Positions 1-7,080 of a stretch of DNA of 13,426 bases are shown in pieces; the first letter of the stretch is position 1; each line of letters starts with the position of its first letter. The stretch covers positions 1 to 13,426 of the forward strand of contig JAZNJH010000052.1 in assembly GCA_045577925.1 (NCBI GenBank). The letters run 5' to 3'. The notes under the pieces are model-generated. The model searched no databases. It worked only from the letters and a program-made list of their open reading frames with translations, and had not been told where the DNA came from. The translations under genes were made by a program, and so were the position numbers. The DNA comes from UBA4717 sp045577925. GTDB lineage: Bacteria; Bacillota; Clostridia; Oscillospirales; CAG-272.

Positions 1-1987
1 TTTCGTAACGCTCTGCAGGTACACCGCCCTCATGGAACTGCTCACCAACGTCATAGATTCTCTGGCTTTCAAAGAATACAACGGGATCTGTTCCCTTAAG
101 AGCTGCTTCCATAAGTCCCTTAGCTTCCCAGGGTGTTGCGGGGAAGCAAACCTTGAGTCCGGGAATATGAGCACAAAGTGCTGTCCAGTCCTGGCTGTGC
201 TGTGCGCCATACTTGGAGCCTACAGATACACGGAGAACTACCGGCATCTTGAGGATTCCTGCGGACATTGCCTGCCACTTGGACATCTGGTTGAATATTT
301 CGTCACCTGCGCAGCCGATAAAGTCTGCGTACATAAGCTCAACGAGTGCACGTCCGCCCGAAAGAGCGTAACCAACTGCCGTACCAACGATAGCTGCTTC
401 AGCGATAGGTGAGTTGAAGAGACGGCTATGCGGGAATGCATCCATCATACCTCTGTATACTGCAAATGCTCCACCCCAGTCGCGGCAGTCTTCACCGTAT
501 GCGATAAGTGTGGGATCTTCATAGAAGCGGTCGTATATAACCTCAGAGAGAGCATCACGGAGATTGAAGAGCTTCATCTTGGAAACAGGCTTGCCGTCAA
601 CAATCGGGCATCTTTCCTTTTCCTTGATCTTCTTATATGCAGGAACCTCTGCAAGAGGCATATTTACTTCAGGCTCACGGTCGTCAAACTTTTCTACCTT
701 TTCATTGGAGAACATAAGACGTTCAACAACTGCAGGATCCTTCTTGAAGTCAACATAGGGGCTTACTGTTGTGTCAGATGCCGCCTTGCAGATCATCGTC
801 ATACGTTCTGCTGTTTCAGCAAGAATATCTTCAAGCTTGGAGTCTGCTACAACGCCTGCATCAACGAGACCCTTACGATACGTGATGATCGGGTCGATCT
901 CACGCCAAGCATCGATTTCTTCCTTTGTACGGTAAGCGTTCTGGTCGGATGTTGAGTGTCCCGAATAACGGTATGTAAGTGTATCGAGAAGAACGGGACC
1001 TTCGCCTGCACGAAGTATCTTGAGCTTGCGCTCCATAGCATCAATAACTGCGAGAGGATTGAAGCCGTTGATACGTTCAGCGTGGAACTGTGTGGGGCTG
1101 ATACCTGAGCCGATACGAGCGAGCATATCGTAGCCCATTGTTTCACCGCGTGTCTGGTCACCCATACCGTAAGAGTTATTGAATACGTTATAAAGGATCG
1201 GCATGCCGCCCTTGTGGTTTTCCCAGAGTGTGTTGAACTGATCCATAGCGGCAAAGTTCATAGCTTCCCAAACGGGTCCGCGTGCCATCGAGCCGTCGCC
1301 CGAGTTACATACTACGATACCCTGCTTGCCGTTGATCTTCTTGAAAAGTGCAGCACCAGTTGCAATTGCAGCTGAGCCGCCAACGATAGCGTTGTTAGGA
1401 TAGATACCGAAGGGTAAGAAGAATGCGTGCATGGAGCCGCCCATACCCTTGTGGAAGCCTGCGTCGCGTGCAAATATTTCGGAAAGTGTTCCGTAAAGAA
1501 TGAAGCGTATAGCAAGCTCCTTAACGTCCTTAACCGGACCGAGTTTTTCTGTTGCTCTGAGTGCCGAACCGCCAAGGAAGCCTTCCATTATAGTCATAAG
1601 TTCCTGTTCGCTGAGCTTGTGAATGCAGGAAAGTGCCTTAGCAAGAATTTCGGAGTGGCTTCTGTGTGAACCGAACGAAAAGTCGTTCTGGTCAAGAAGA
1701 TACGCCTGTCCGACTGCTGCCGCTTCCTGTCCGATGGAAAGGTGAGCAGGTCCGGGATATGTAGTTTCGATACCGTTATACAGACCCTGTGTCTTGATCT
1801 GGTTAAGCATCGATTCAAATTCACGAAGTACGGTGATATCACGGTAGATACGTACAAGATCATCATCGCTGTAGCGCTTGCGCTCGTCCTTGATTGTCTT
1901 GTTATAAGCGTTTACCGGAATACTTTTAAAGGTGATCTTACCGGGAGCAAGAGTTTCGGCAGGATCTACAAATAAACTCTTTGGCAT
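1..1987 (-). CDS. 2-oxoacid dehydrogenase E1, fused alpha-beta subunits (partial)
   Basis: The reading frame is open from ATG at 1987 to the left edge (662 codons), so the C-terminus is missing. It is the thiamine diphosphate (ThDP)-dependent decarboxylase of a 2-oxoacid (or acetoin) dehydrogenase complex. The alpha-like half has the GSHRSHSE region, KGMGGSMH (about 180-187) and the ThDP motif GDGS at 230-233 closing with NN at 270-271. The beta-like half begins near residue 465-475 (KLFNLRDALSEVIYDRF) and continues with AYGED, FNSPIAEAAIVG and the SVGSKYGAQHSQDW segment. Fusion of both halves in one chain is seen directly. Compared with ordinary PdhA there is extra sequence before KGMGGSMH. 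It is the third gene of an operon. An AAGGAGG site (1997-2003) overlaps the stop of the E3 gene, so translation is probably coupled. Substrate (pyruvate, acetoin or branched-chain 2-oxoacid) cannot be decided from sequence. Confidence 0.93.
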   Translation of the reverse strand, partial: MPKSLFVDPAETLAPGKITFKSIPVNAYNKTIKDERKRYSDDDLVRIYRDITVLREFESMLNQIKTQGLYNGIETTYPGPAHLSIGQEAAAVGQAYLLDQNDFSFGSHRSHSEILAKALSCIHKLSEQELMTIMEGFLGGSALRATEKLGPVKDVKELAIRFILYGTLSEIFARDAGFHKGMGGSMHAFFLPFGIYPNNAIVGGSAAIATGAALFKKINGKQGIVVCNSGDGSMARGPVWEAMNFAAMDQFNTLWENHKGGMPILYNVFNNSYGMGDQTRGETMGYDMLARIGSGISPTQFHAERINGFNPLAVIDAMERKLKILRAGEGPVLLDTLTYRYSGHSTSDQNAYRTKEEIDAWREIDPIITYRKGLVDAGVVADSKLEDILAETAERMTMICKAASDTTVSPYVDFKKDPAVVERLMFSNEKVEKFDDREPEVNMPLAEVPAYKKIKEKERCPIVDGKPVSKMKLFNLRDALSEVIYDRFYEDPTLIAYGEDCRDWGGAFAVYRGMMDAFPHSRLFNSPIAEAAIVGTAVGYALSGGRALVELMYADFIGCAGDEIFNQMSKWQAMSAGILKMPVVLRVSVGSKYGAQHSQDWTALCAHIPGLKVCFPATPWEAKGLMEAALKGTDPVVFFESQRIYDVGEQFHEGGVPAERYE

Positions 1988-2001
1988 ATTTCAATTCCTC
2001 C

Positions 2002-3369
2002 TTAAATATGGAAAATAGCTTCTCTTATAATTTCCACTACTGTGGGGTGCGGGAATACAAGCTTCTGCAGACGGCTCGGTGTGAGCTCAGTGTCTATCAT
2101 CATTGTTGCTGTCATGATGATTTCAGAAGCGTAAGAGCCGACCATGTGGCAGCCGACAAGTCTCTTCTTGTCTGTATCCACAACGAGCTTGATAAAGCCC
2201 TTGCCGCCCTCTGTTTCGGCAAGATATCTGCCGGCATAGGACATAGGAAGCTTAACTTCCTTAACAGTCATGCCTCTTTCCTCAGCCGCTTCTTTGGAAA
2301 GTCCAACGCTTGCGACCTCGGGATCTGTGTATATAACCGACGGAATTACGTCGTAGCGCATTTCGTCTGTCTTGCCAACCATATGGTTTACTGCAACCTC
2401 TGCTTCTCTGTATGCAGTGTGAGCAAGCATAAGCTTGCCGTTGCAGTCGCCGATAGCATAAACGCCTGAAACGTTTGTGCAAAGGTGACGGTCTGTCTTG
2501 ATAGCGGCTCTGTCCATATCAAGTCCGAGAGTTTCGATGCCGATACCTGCGGTCGAAGGCTTTCTTCCTGCAGATAAGAGCACCTTATCGCATTTGATCT
2601 CTTTCTTTTCGCCGTTTTCTTCGTATATAACACTATCGTTCTTAACTTCAAGGACTTTACACGAAAGCTTGAATACCATTCCGCGCTTTTCAAACGCGTC
2701 TGTGAGTACCTTGCATATTTCAGCGTCTGTTGCACCTGCTATCTTGGGCATCATTTCGATAACCGTTACGTTTGTGCCTACACTTGCGAAGTAGTAAGCC
2801 ATTTCAAGTCCGATAACTCCGCCGCCGATTACTACGAGGTCCTTCGGGAGAGTCTTTTCATCAAGCACTTCTCTGTTTGTTACAACAAAGCCTGAATCAA
2901 GTCCTTCCTTAAGGCCGGGTACAGGCGGAACCACCGTTTCAGAGCCCGAAGCGATAACAAGTCTCTTACCTTCATAGGCTACACCGTCTGCTTCGATTAT
3001 AAAGCCGTTATCTCCGCGACCCTTTATAACGCCGTTTGCAGTGATTACCGTTACCTTATTTGCTTTCATTGTAGCGCCGACGCCCGAAACGAGAGTCTTT
3101 ACTACCTTGTCTTTTCTTTCAATGACCTTCGCGTGGTCATACTTTACACCCTCACTTGTTACGCCGAAAGCTTCGCTTTCCTTTGCGTGACGGTACATTT
3201 TTGATGAGTTGAGGAGTGTCTTTGTGGGGATACAGCCTTCGTTAAGGCATGTTCCGCCGAGTGCTTTCTTTTCAAATACTGCCGCTTTTAAGCCGTTCTG
3301 TGCGGCACGCTCTGCGCAGAGATAACCGCCGGGGCCTCCGCCGAGCACGAGTACGTCAAATAATTCCAT
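2002..3369 (-). CDS. lpdA: dihydrolipoyl dehydrogenase (E3)
   Basis: This is the flavoprotein that reoxidises dihydrolipoamide on E2 with NAD+. The 455-residue chain has the normal family length and no N-terminal lipoyl domain. Visible motifs are the FAD-binding GGGPGG (10-15), the redox-active disulfide GTCLNEGCIPTK with Cys41 and Cys46, the NAD-binding GGGVIG (182-187), an FAD-contacting AIGDC segment, and the C-terminal base HPTVVE (His441, Glu446), spaced as in the E. coli enzyme. The start is supported by AAGGAGG at 3377-3383, which overlaps the stop codon of the E2 gene; 12 bases separate the two genes. It is the second gene of the E2-E3-E1 operon, so it is the dedicated E3 of this complex. 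All catalytic residues that can be checked are present. Confidence 0.97.
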   Translation of the reverse strand: MELFDVLVLGGGPGGYLCAERAAQNGLKAAVFEKKALGGTCLNEGCIPTKTLLNSSKMYRHAKESEAFGVTSEGVKYDHAKVIERKDKVVKTLVSGVGATMKANKVTVITANGVIKGRGDNGFIIEADGVAYEGKRLVIASGSETVVPPVPGLKEGLDSGFVVTNREVLDEKTLPKDLVVIGGGVIGLEMAYYFASVGTNVTVIEMMPKIAGATDAEICKVLTDAFEKRGMVFKLSCKVLEVKNDSVIYEENGEKKEIKCDKVLLSAGRKPSTAGIGIETLGLDMDRAAIKTDRHLCTNVSGVYAIGDCNGKLMLAHTAYREAEVAVNHMVGKTDEMRYDVIPSVIYTDPEVASVGLSKEAAEERGMTVKEVKLPMSYAGRYLAETEGGKGFIKLVVDTDKKRLVGCHMVGSYASEIIMTATMMIDTELTPSRLQKLVFPHPTVVEIIREAIFHI

Positions 3370-3381
3370 TATACTGCCTCC

Positions 3382-4644
3382 TTACTTTGCAAGAAGTGTT
3401 GTAAAGTTTTCAAGGTTCTTGCAGAGCTCCTTCTGGAAGCGAGCCGCAGGAGAGCCGTCAACCGCACGGTGGTCATATGTAAGTGAAAGTCCCATTGCAG
3501 GATATACGGTAAGTGTACCGTCAGCTGCCTTACGAACACGATCGGTAGTTGTGCATACGCCGAGGATACCTGTCTGCGGCGGATTGATAACGGGAGTGAA
3601 TGACTCAACTCCGAGGTTACCGAGGTTGGATACCGTGAACGAGCCGCCTGTGAGCTTATCGGGGCTGATATTGCCCTCTCTGCACTGTGCCGCAAGCTCC
3701 TTAACAGCCTTTGATATTTCAAGAAGGCTCATTTCGTCCGCGTGGAATATAGTGGGAACCATAAGTCCGCGAGGAGTATCAACTGCAACTCCGAGGTTTA
3801 CGTGCTTGAAGAGTCTGATACTGTTGTCGTCAAGCATATGAGCGTTGAGATCGGGGTGATTTAAGAGTGTTCTTGATACTGCATAAAGAACTATATCGCC
3901 AAGAGTGATACCTGCAAGGTCGCCCTCTGCCGCTTTAAGCTGCTTTCTGTATGCAAGGATATTCGTTGCATCGAAAGAAGTGTTGTGTGTAAGCTGAGCC
4001 ATAGTAGAGAGAGATGTGTGCATAGACTTGCTTATCGCACGGCGGATACCACTGAACTTGACGTCCGTGTATTCTTCGTCTGCCGCTACGGGTGCAGGAG
4101 CACTTGTTTGTGCAGGTGCGCTTGCAACCACAGGGTTGTCCATAAGTGTTCTTACGTCACGCTCGATTATTCTGCCGTTAGGTCCTGTGGGTGTTGCAAG
4201 AGATGCATCAACTCCTGCTCTCTCTGCGAGTTTCTTTGCTCTGGGAGAGATTGCAGATTTTTCGCCACTGACTGCAGTGGTTTCAACTACCGCAGGTGCC
4301 GCAACGGGAGCCGTTGCAGGTGCTGCTTTTTCTTCTGCAGGAGCAGCCTCGGATGCCGGTGCTGCTTCCGCTGCGCCGTCAGGGCGCAGAGCCGAGCAGT
4401 CCTCGCCGGGATTTCCGACTGCGCATACGTTTACAAGACAAGGTACTTCCTCACCATCTGAGTAGAAAATTTCGAGTAATGTACCCTCTTCGGTAGATTC
4501 ACATTCGAAGCTCGCCTTATCGGTTTCATATGTAAAGAGAATGTCTCCAACTTTAACCTGATCTCCGACCTTCTTTTCCCAATTACCGATAATACAGCTT
4601 TCTACAGTTATACCGGCTTTGGGCATGATAACAGCTTTTGCCAA
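3382..4644 (-). CDS. 2-oxoacid dehydrogenase E2, lipoyl acyltransferase (TTG start)
   Basis: This is the core acyltransferase of the complex, 420 residues from TTG at 4644. One N-terminal lipoyl domain carries ETDKAS with the lipoylated Lys43. An Ala/Pro/Glu-rich hinge (about 88-128) leads to a peripheral-subunit-binding domain (about 130-167, SPRAKKLAERAGVD and GPNGRIIERDV), a second Ala/Pro linker, then the catalytic domain (about 192-420) with DHRAVDG (His392, Asp396). An upstream in-frame ATG at 4668 would add eight residues. It is rejected because AGGAGG (4651-4656) lies inside that extension, 8 nt before the TTG, and because the -10 box is at 4677-4682, putting the transcript start about at that ATG. 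First gene of the operon, divergent from the lipoate ligase gene. Confidence 0.95.
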   Translation of the reverse strand: MAKAVIMPKAGITVESCIIGNWEKKVGDQVKVGDILFTYETDKASFECESTEEGTLLEIFYSDGEEVPCLVNVCAVGNPGEDCSALRPDGAAEAAPASEAAPAEEKAAPATAPVAAPAVVETTAVSGEKSAISPRAKKLAERAGVDASLATPTGPNGRIIERDVRTLMDNPVVASAPAQTSAPAPVAADEEYTDVKFSGIRRAISKSMHTSLSTMAQLTHNTSFDATNILAYRKQLKAAEGDLAGITLGDIVLYAVSRTLLNHPDLNAHMLDDNSIRLFKHVNLGVAVDTPRGLMVPTIFHADEMSLLEISKAVKELAAQCREGNISPDKLTGGSFTVSNLGNLGVESFTPVINPPQTGILGVCTTTDRVRKAADGTLTVYPAMGLSLTYDHRAVDGSPAARFQKELCKNLENFTTLLAK

Positions 4645-4676
4645 GATATCGCCTCCTAAATTTTTCATACAGTTTA

Positions 4677-4705
4677 ATTATATCACGATATATTTTGCGA
4701 GTCAA
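4677..4705 (-). promoter_or_regulatory. promoter of the E2-E3-E1 operon
   Basis: On the minus strand TTGACT (4700-4705) and a perfect TATAAT (4677-4682) are separated by 17 bp. The predicted transcript start is near 4669-4671, giving a leader of only about 26 nt before the TTG start. That leaves no room for a riboswitch. Confidence 0.85.
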
Positions 4706-4730
4706 TTACTTTTTGGAAAAATTATTGACT
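4700..4730. promoter_or_regulatory. 31-bp imperfect dyad between divergent promoters (candidate operator)
   Basis: Pairing the ends inward, 12 of 15 positions are complementary around a centre at 4715. The outer seven pairs are perfect and consist of the two -35 boxes plus one adjacent base pair. A bound dimer here would block both promoters. Part of the symmetry follows simply from two identical -35 hexamers facing outward, so the operator role is an inference. Confidence 0.45.
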
Positions 4731-4753
4731 ATTGGAAGATTTTATTTTACAAT
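4725..4753 (+). promoter_or_regulatory. promoter of the lipoate ligase gene
   Basis: TTGACT (4725-4730) and TACAAT (4748-4753) are spaced by exactly 17 bp, and the gene starts at 4784. The -35 box is 19 bp from the -35 box of the divergent dehydrogenase operon. Confidence 0.8.
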
Positions 4754-4783
4754 ATAGTTAATAAAATAAAGTCAGGTACTACT

Positions 4784-5758
4784 ATGATCAAAAACTTGCA
4801 AATTTACATAAGCGACTCTTTTGACCCATATAAAAACTTAGCAGTTGAAAGGTATCTTTTGGAAAGTGACGACGACTGTGTTATTCTCTATCTATGGCAG
4901 AATCAAAACACGGTAGTGATCGGAAGAAATCAGAATCCGTGGTCAGAATGTAAGCTTTCATTGCTTGAGTCTGAAAACGGTAAGCTTGCGCGACGACTTT
5001 CGGGCGGAGGCGCTGTGTTCCACGACACGGGCAATCTCAATTTTACCTTTTTGTGCAAAAGTGAAAACTACAATCTTGCGCGTCAGCTTGAAGTAATAAA
5101 GTCTGCCTGTGCTCTTGCAGGAATAAGCGCACAAGTGTCAGGCCGTAACGATATACTTGCAGACGGCAGAAAATTCTCGGGTAACGCTTTTTACAATTCA
5201 AAGGGCAAGTCCTATCATCACGGAACTCTGCTCATTTCTGCCGACTTAGAGCGCGCAGGGCGTTATCTTACCCCCACAAAAGCAAAGCTTGAGGCAAAGG
5301 GTGTCAAGTCGGTAAGATCGCGTATTGTCAATCTATGCGAGCTTGCGCCGTCACTTACAGTGGAAGCGATGCGCGAGTATATGATGTCCGCCTTTGAAAA
5401 AGTGTACGGTATGAAAGCAGAAATGCTTGAAAGTATTGATTCTGACCTGATTTCAGAATACACGGAAGAATTTAAGAGCTGGGATTTTCTATACGGAAAA
5501 ACAACCCCCTTCTCTATGTCCTGCGAAGGTCATTTTTCATGGGGGCATGCAGAGCTTAAACTCGGCGTTACGAGCGGTGTAATTGATTGTGTAAAACTGT
5601 ATACCGACTCAATGGAGCATGAAATATCAGAGCGTGTTGAAGCCTCTCTTACAGGCTGTCGATTTGATAGTGAGTCTGTCGAAGCGACCCTTTCGTCTTG
5701 TGTTCAGTCAATAATCGCAAAAGACATAATAAGCTTACTTAAAGAACAAGTTTTGTAA
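4784..5758 (+). CDS. lplA: lipoate-protein ligase A
   Basis: The enzyme activates free lipoate with ATP and transfers it to the lipoyl-domain lysine of E2-type proteins. From ATG 4784 it has 324 residues, close to E. coli LplA (337). Motifs are RRLSGGGAVFHD (70-81), the following GNLNF, and KFSGNA with the catalytic-type Lys130, then YHHGTLL. A C-terminal accessory lobe follows, so this is the full two-domain form. An in-frame extension to 4619 is rejected because it would start inside the divergent E2 gene and cross the consensus promoter at 4725-4753. The ribosome binding site is weak (AGG at 4774-4776). No lipA, lipB or gcvH is seen nearby. Its divergent position beside an E2 suggests that it modifies that E2 using scavenged lipoate. 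Confidence 0.95.
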   Translation: MIKNLQIYISDSFDPYKNLAVERYLLESDDDCVILYLWQNQNTVVIGRNQNPWSECKLSLLESENGKLARRLSGGGAVFHDTGNLNFTFLCKSENYNLARQLEVIKSACALAGISAQVSGRNDILADGRKFSGNAFYNSKGKSYHHGTLLISADLERAGRYLTPTKAKLEAKGVKSVRSRIVNLCELAPSLTVEAMREYMMSAFEKVYGMKAEMLESIDSDLISEYTEEFKSWDFLYGKTTPFSMSCEGHFSWGHAELKLGVTSGVIDCVKLYTDSMEHEISERVEASLTGCRFDSESVEATLSSCVQSIIAKDIISLLKEQVL

Positions 5759-5760
5759 AC

Positions 5761-6024
5761 AAAAAAATATATATCGTTTCGCTGCTTCGACTTACACTTA
5801 TTCCTGCCACACTCATGTCTGTCTTATACCTTGCAGGAGCGAACCTATATATTCTGTTTCTGTTGCTTAGCGCAACGGCAACACCGCGGGGACTTAACAC
5901 AGTCGTCTTCCCGGCTACATACGGAAGCGTCACAAAGATTGGTGCAAGCATGGCAATGATAAGCCACACGCTATGTGTTATAACTATTCCAGTAATGTTT
6001 ATGTTACTTGATATGCTTGTTTAA
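5761..6024 (+). pseudogene. C-terminal remnant of an AEC-family membrane transporter
   Basis: About 87 in-frame codons after the lplA stop encode two or three hydrophobic segments resembling the C-terminus of AEC (auxin efflux carrier) family permeases: SLLRLTLIPATL, then FPATYGSVTKIGASMA and a final helix to TAA at 6022-6024. The frame is closed by a stop at 5740-5742 within lplA, so the N-terminal roughly 200 residues that the family needs are absent. No promoter or good ribosome binding site precedes it. A 69-aa start at ATG 5815 is possible but would make only the last part of a transporter. The family call rests on motif memory and is moderate. The remnant suggests a deletion that joined lplA to the 3' end of a former neighbour. 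Confidence 0.55.
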
Positions 6025-6037
6025 AGTTAAAAGAATA

Positions 6038-6079
6038 AGCTCCTCAAAGTTTAAAACACTTTGTGGAGCTTTTAATTTT
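6038..6079. terminator. convergent rho-independent terminator
   Basis: A 13-bp stem with one T/T mismatch pairs 6038-6050 (AGCTCCTCAAAGT) with 6058-6070 (ACTTTGTGGAGCT) around a 7-nt loop. On the plus strand it is followed by TTTAATTTT. On the minus strand it directly follows the glycosylase stop codon (6072-6074) and is followed by TTATTCTTTT. It can therefore serve both converging transcripts. Confidence 0.85.
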
Positions 6080-6551
6080 CTCTGATAATACTCCAATGCA
6101 TTACAAGCTTTTCCATAGAGTAAGCTGCATTTGCAGGCGAGGTGGACGGCAGACATATAGCATCACGTCCGGTTAAATCTCTCAGATATTTATTATAGTA
6201 TTTTTCTGCAGTTTTTCCATTAACATAAATCTGTTTAATATCAGCATTTTTAAGTATAATAGAAATATCATTAACAAATACGTTTTTTATCGTACTGTCG
6301 GCACTTCCCTCTATATCGCAAGATCCGATAACGTCCCAAAGAGCAACGTGCTCAGATAAAAGCAATTCCTTTTTTTCTTCAAGTGTGTCGGGTACATCAC
6401 AACCAAACACTGTTGCAATCACCTTCCAGAATCTGTTCTGCGGATGAGCGTAGAAAAACATATCTTCACGGGATTTCACAGACGGAAAACTACCGAGTAT
6501 AAGTATTGCAGAGCTTGTGTCATAAACAGGTTTTATAGGATGGATAATCAA
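6072..6551 (-). CDS. DNA-deoxyinosine (hypoxanthine)/uracil DNA glycosylase family protein
   Basis: This matches the small hypoxanthine-DNA glycosylase group of the uracil-DNA glycosylase superfamily, which excises deaminated purines or uracil from DNA in the cytoplasm. From TTG 6551 it has 159 residues. Near the N-terminus are ILILGSFPS and then FYAHPQNRFWKVIA, the signature region. A WDVIGSCDIEGSAD segment and the C-terminal LPSTSPANAAYS follow, the latter equivalent to the superfamily's substrate-binding STSPAN loop. An ATG at 6635 would add 28 residues but starts inside a terminator hairpin. TTG 6551 has GAGAGGA 7 nt upstream and yields the usual family N-terminus (MIIHPIKPVYDTSS). A TATAAT lies upstream near 6585. 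Substrate preference is inferred from family only. Confidence 0.85.
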   Translation of the reverse strand: MIIHPIKPVYDTSSAILILGSFPSVKSREDMFFYAHPQNRFWKVIATVFGCDVPDTLEEKKELLLSEHVALWDVIGSCDIEGSADSTIKNVFVNDISIILKNADIKQIYVNGKTAEKYYNKYLRDLTGRDAICLPSTSPANAAYSMEKLVMHWSIIREN

Positions 6552-6609
6552 GTTATTGTCCTCTCGTTTAATATTTGTAATTATAATAACATATCTTTTT
6601 ATAATAAGC

Positions 6610-6640
6610 AAGAAGTGAGTCAAAAGCTGACTCACTTCTT
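6610..6640 (-). terminator. terminator of the small-protein transcript
   Basis: A perfect 13-bp stem (6610-6622 with 6628-6640, AAGAAGTGAGTCA) has a 5-nt loop. On the minus strand it lies 12 nt beyond the stop of the 91-aa gene and is followed by the T-containing GCTTATTAT. It separates that gene from the glycosylase gene downstream. The U-tract is weak. Confidence 0.65.
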
Positions 6641-6652
6641 CTGATATCGATA

Positions 6653-6928
6653 TTATAAATCCTGCAAATCCGCTGCAGATAAATCATTTTCAATATTATC
6701 TCTTGCTACGTCAGTATCAATAACCGGATATATTGAGGATATGGGCTTTTCTGCAGAATGTGGCTTGCTATGATATACTTTTTGATGAGGCGCCGCTGTA
6801 CTGGCAATAATAGGATTAGCTTTGGCTTTAGTATGCTTAGCTTTACCCTGGATTTCAGGAACAGGTGCTACTTCATTTTTCGGTTTTGTATGAGTACGTT
6901 CTATTCGCTTCATACCCTGTTTAGCCAT
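6653..6928 (-). CDS. small basic protein of unknown function (91 aa)
   Basis: From ATG 6928 the product is 91 residues: a basic, His/Pro/Lys-rich N-terminal two thirds (MAKQGMKRIERTHTKPKNE, KAKHTKAKANP) and an acidic C-terminus ending in ENDLSAADLQDL. There is no signal peptide or membrane segment, and the low-complexity composition suggests a largely disordered, perhaps nucleic-acid- or protein-binding chain. The frame is open upstream to an ATG at 7072, but GAGGTGATTT ending about 5 nt before ATG 6928 marks the better start. It lies 152 bp downstream of the BlaR1-like gene on the same strand and ends in its own hairpin terminator. I have an impression of similar short proteins in clostridial genomes but cannot assign a function. 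Codon use and composition support a real gene. Confidence 0.7.
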   Translation of the reverse strand: MAKQGMKRIERTHTKPKNEVAPVPEIQGKAKHTKAKANPIIASTAAPHQKVYHSKPHSAEKPISSIYPVIDTDVARDNIENDLSAADLQDL

Positions 6929-7080
6929 ATAAATCACCTCACAATTAGTATAGCCATTATAGAGGCAGATATGTGAGTGCGGTTTAATTCGCTCTGCTTT
7001 GTATGTATTTAGTAATTCTAAGTTCAATTCTGATAAAGTAAATGCATCTAATTTGTATTTCTTAATTAGCAAAACAATGA

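Noticed and set aside
1..1990. Several plus- and minus-strand frames of 60-175 codons in this part
   Set aside because: They are shadows of the single open E1 frame that runs through the whole interval.
3985..4465. Two long plus-strand frames (158 and 149 codons) opposite the E2 linker region
   Set aside because: They mirror the Ala/Pro-rich linker codons of the E2 gene, have Cys- or Ala/Ser-biased nonsense composition and no ribosome binding site.
4619..4783. N-terminal extension of lipoate ligase by 55 residues
   Set aside because: It starts within the divergent E2 gene and crosses both promoters; the family N-terminus begins at ATG 4784.
4645..4783. Riboswitch upstream of the dehydrogenase or ligase gene
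   Set aside because: The leaders implied by the promoters are about 26-31 nt, too short for an aptamer.
6929..7072. Upstream extension of the 91-aa protein to 139 residues
   Set aside because: The extra part has no ribosome binding site and a different composition; GAGGTGATTT marks ATG 6928.
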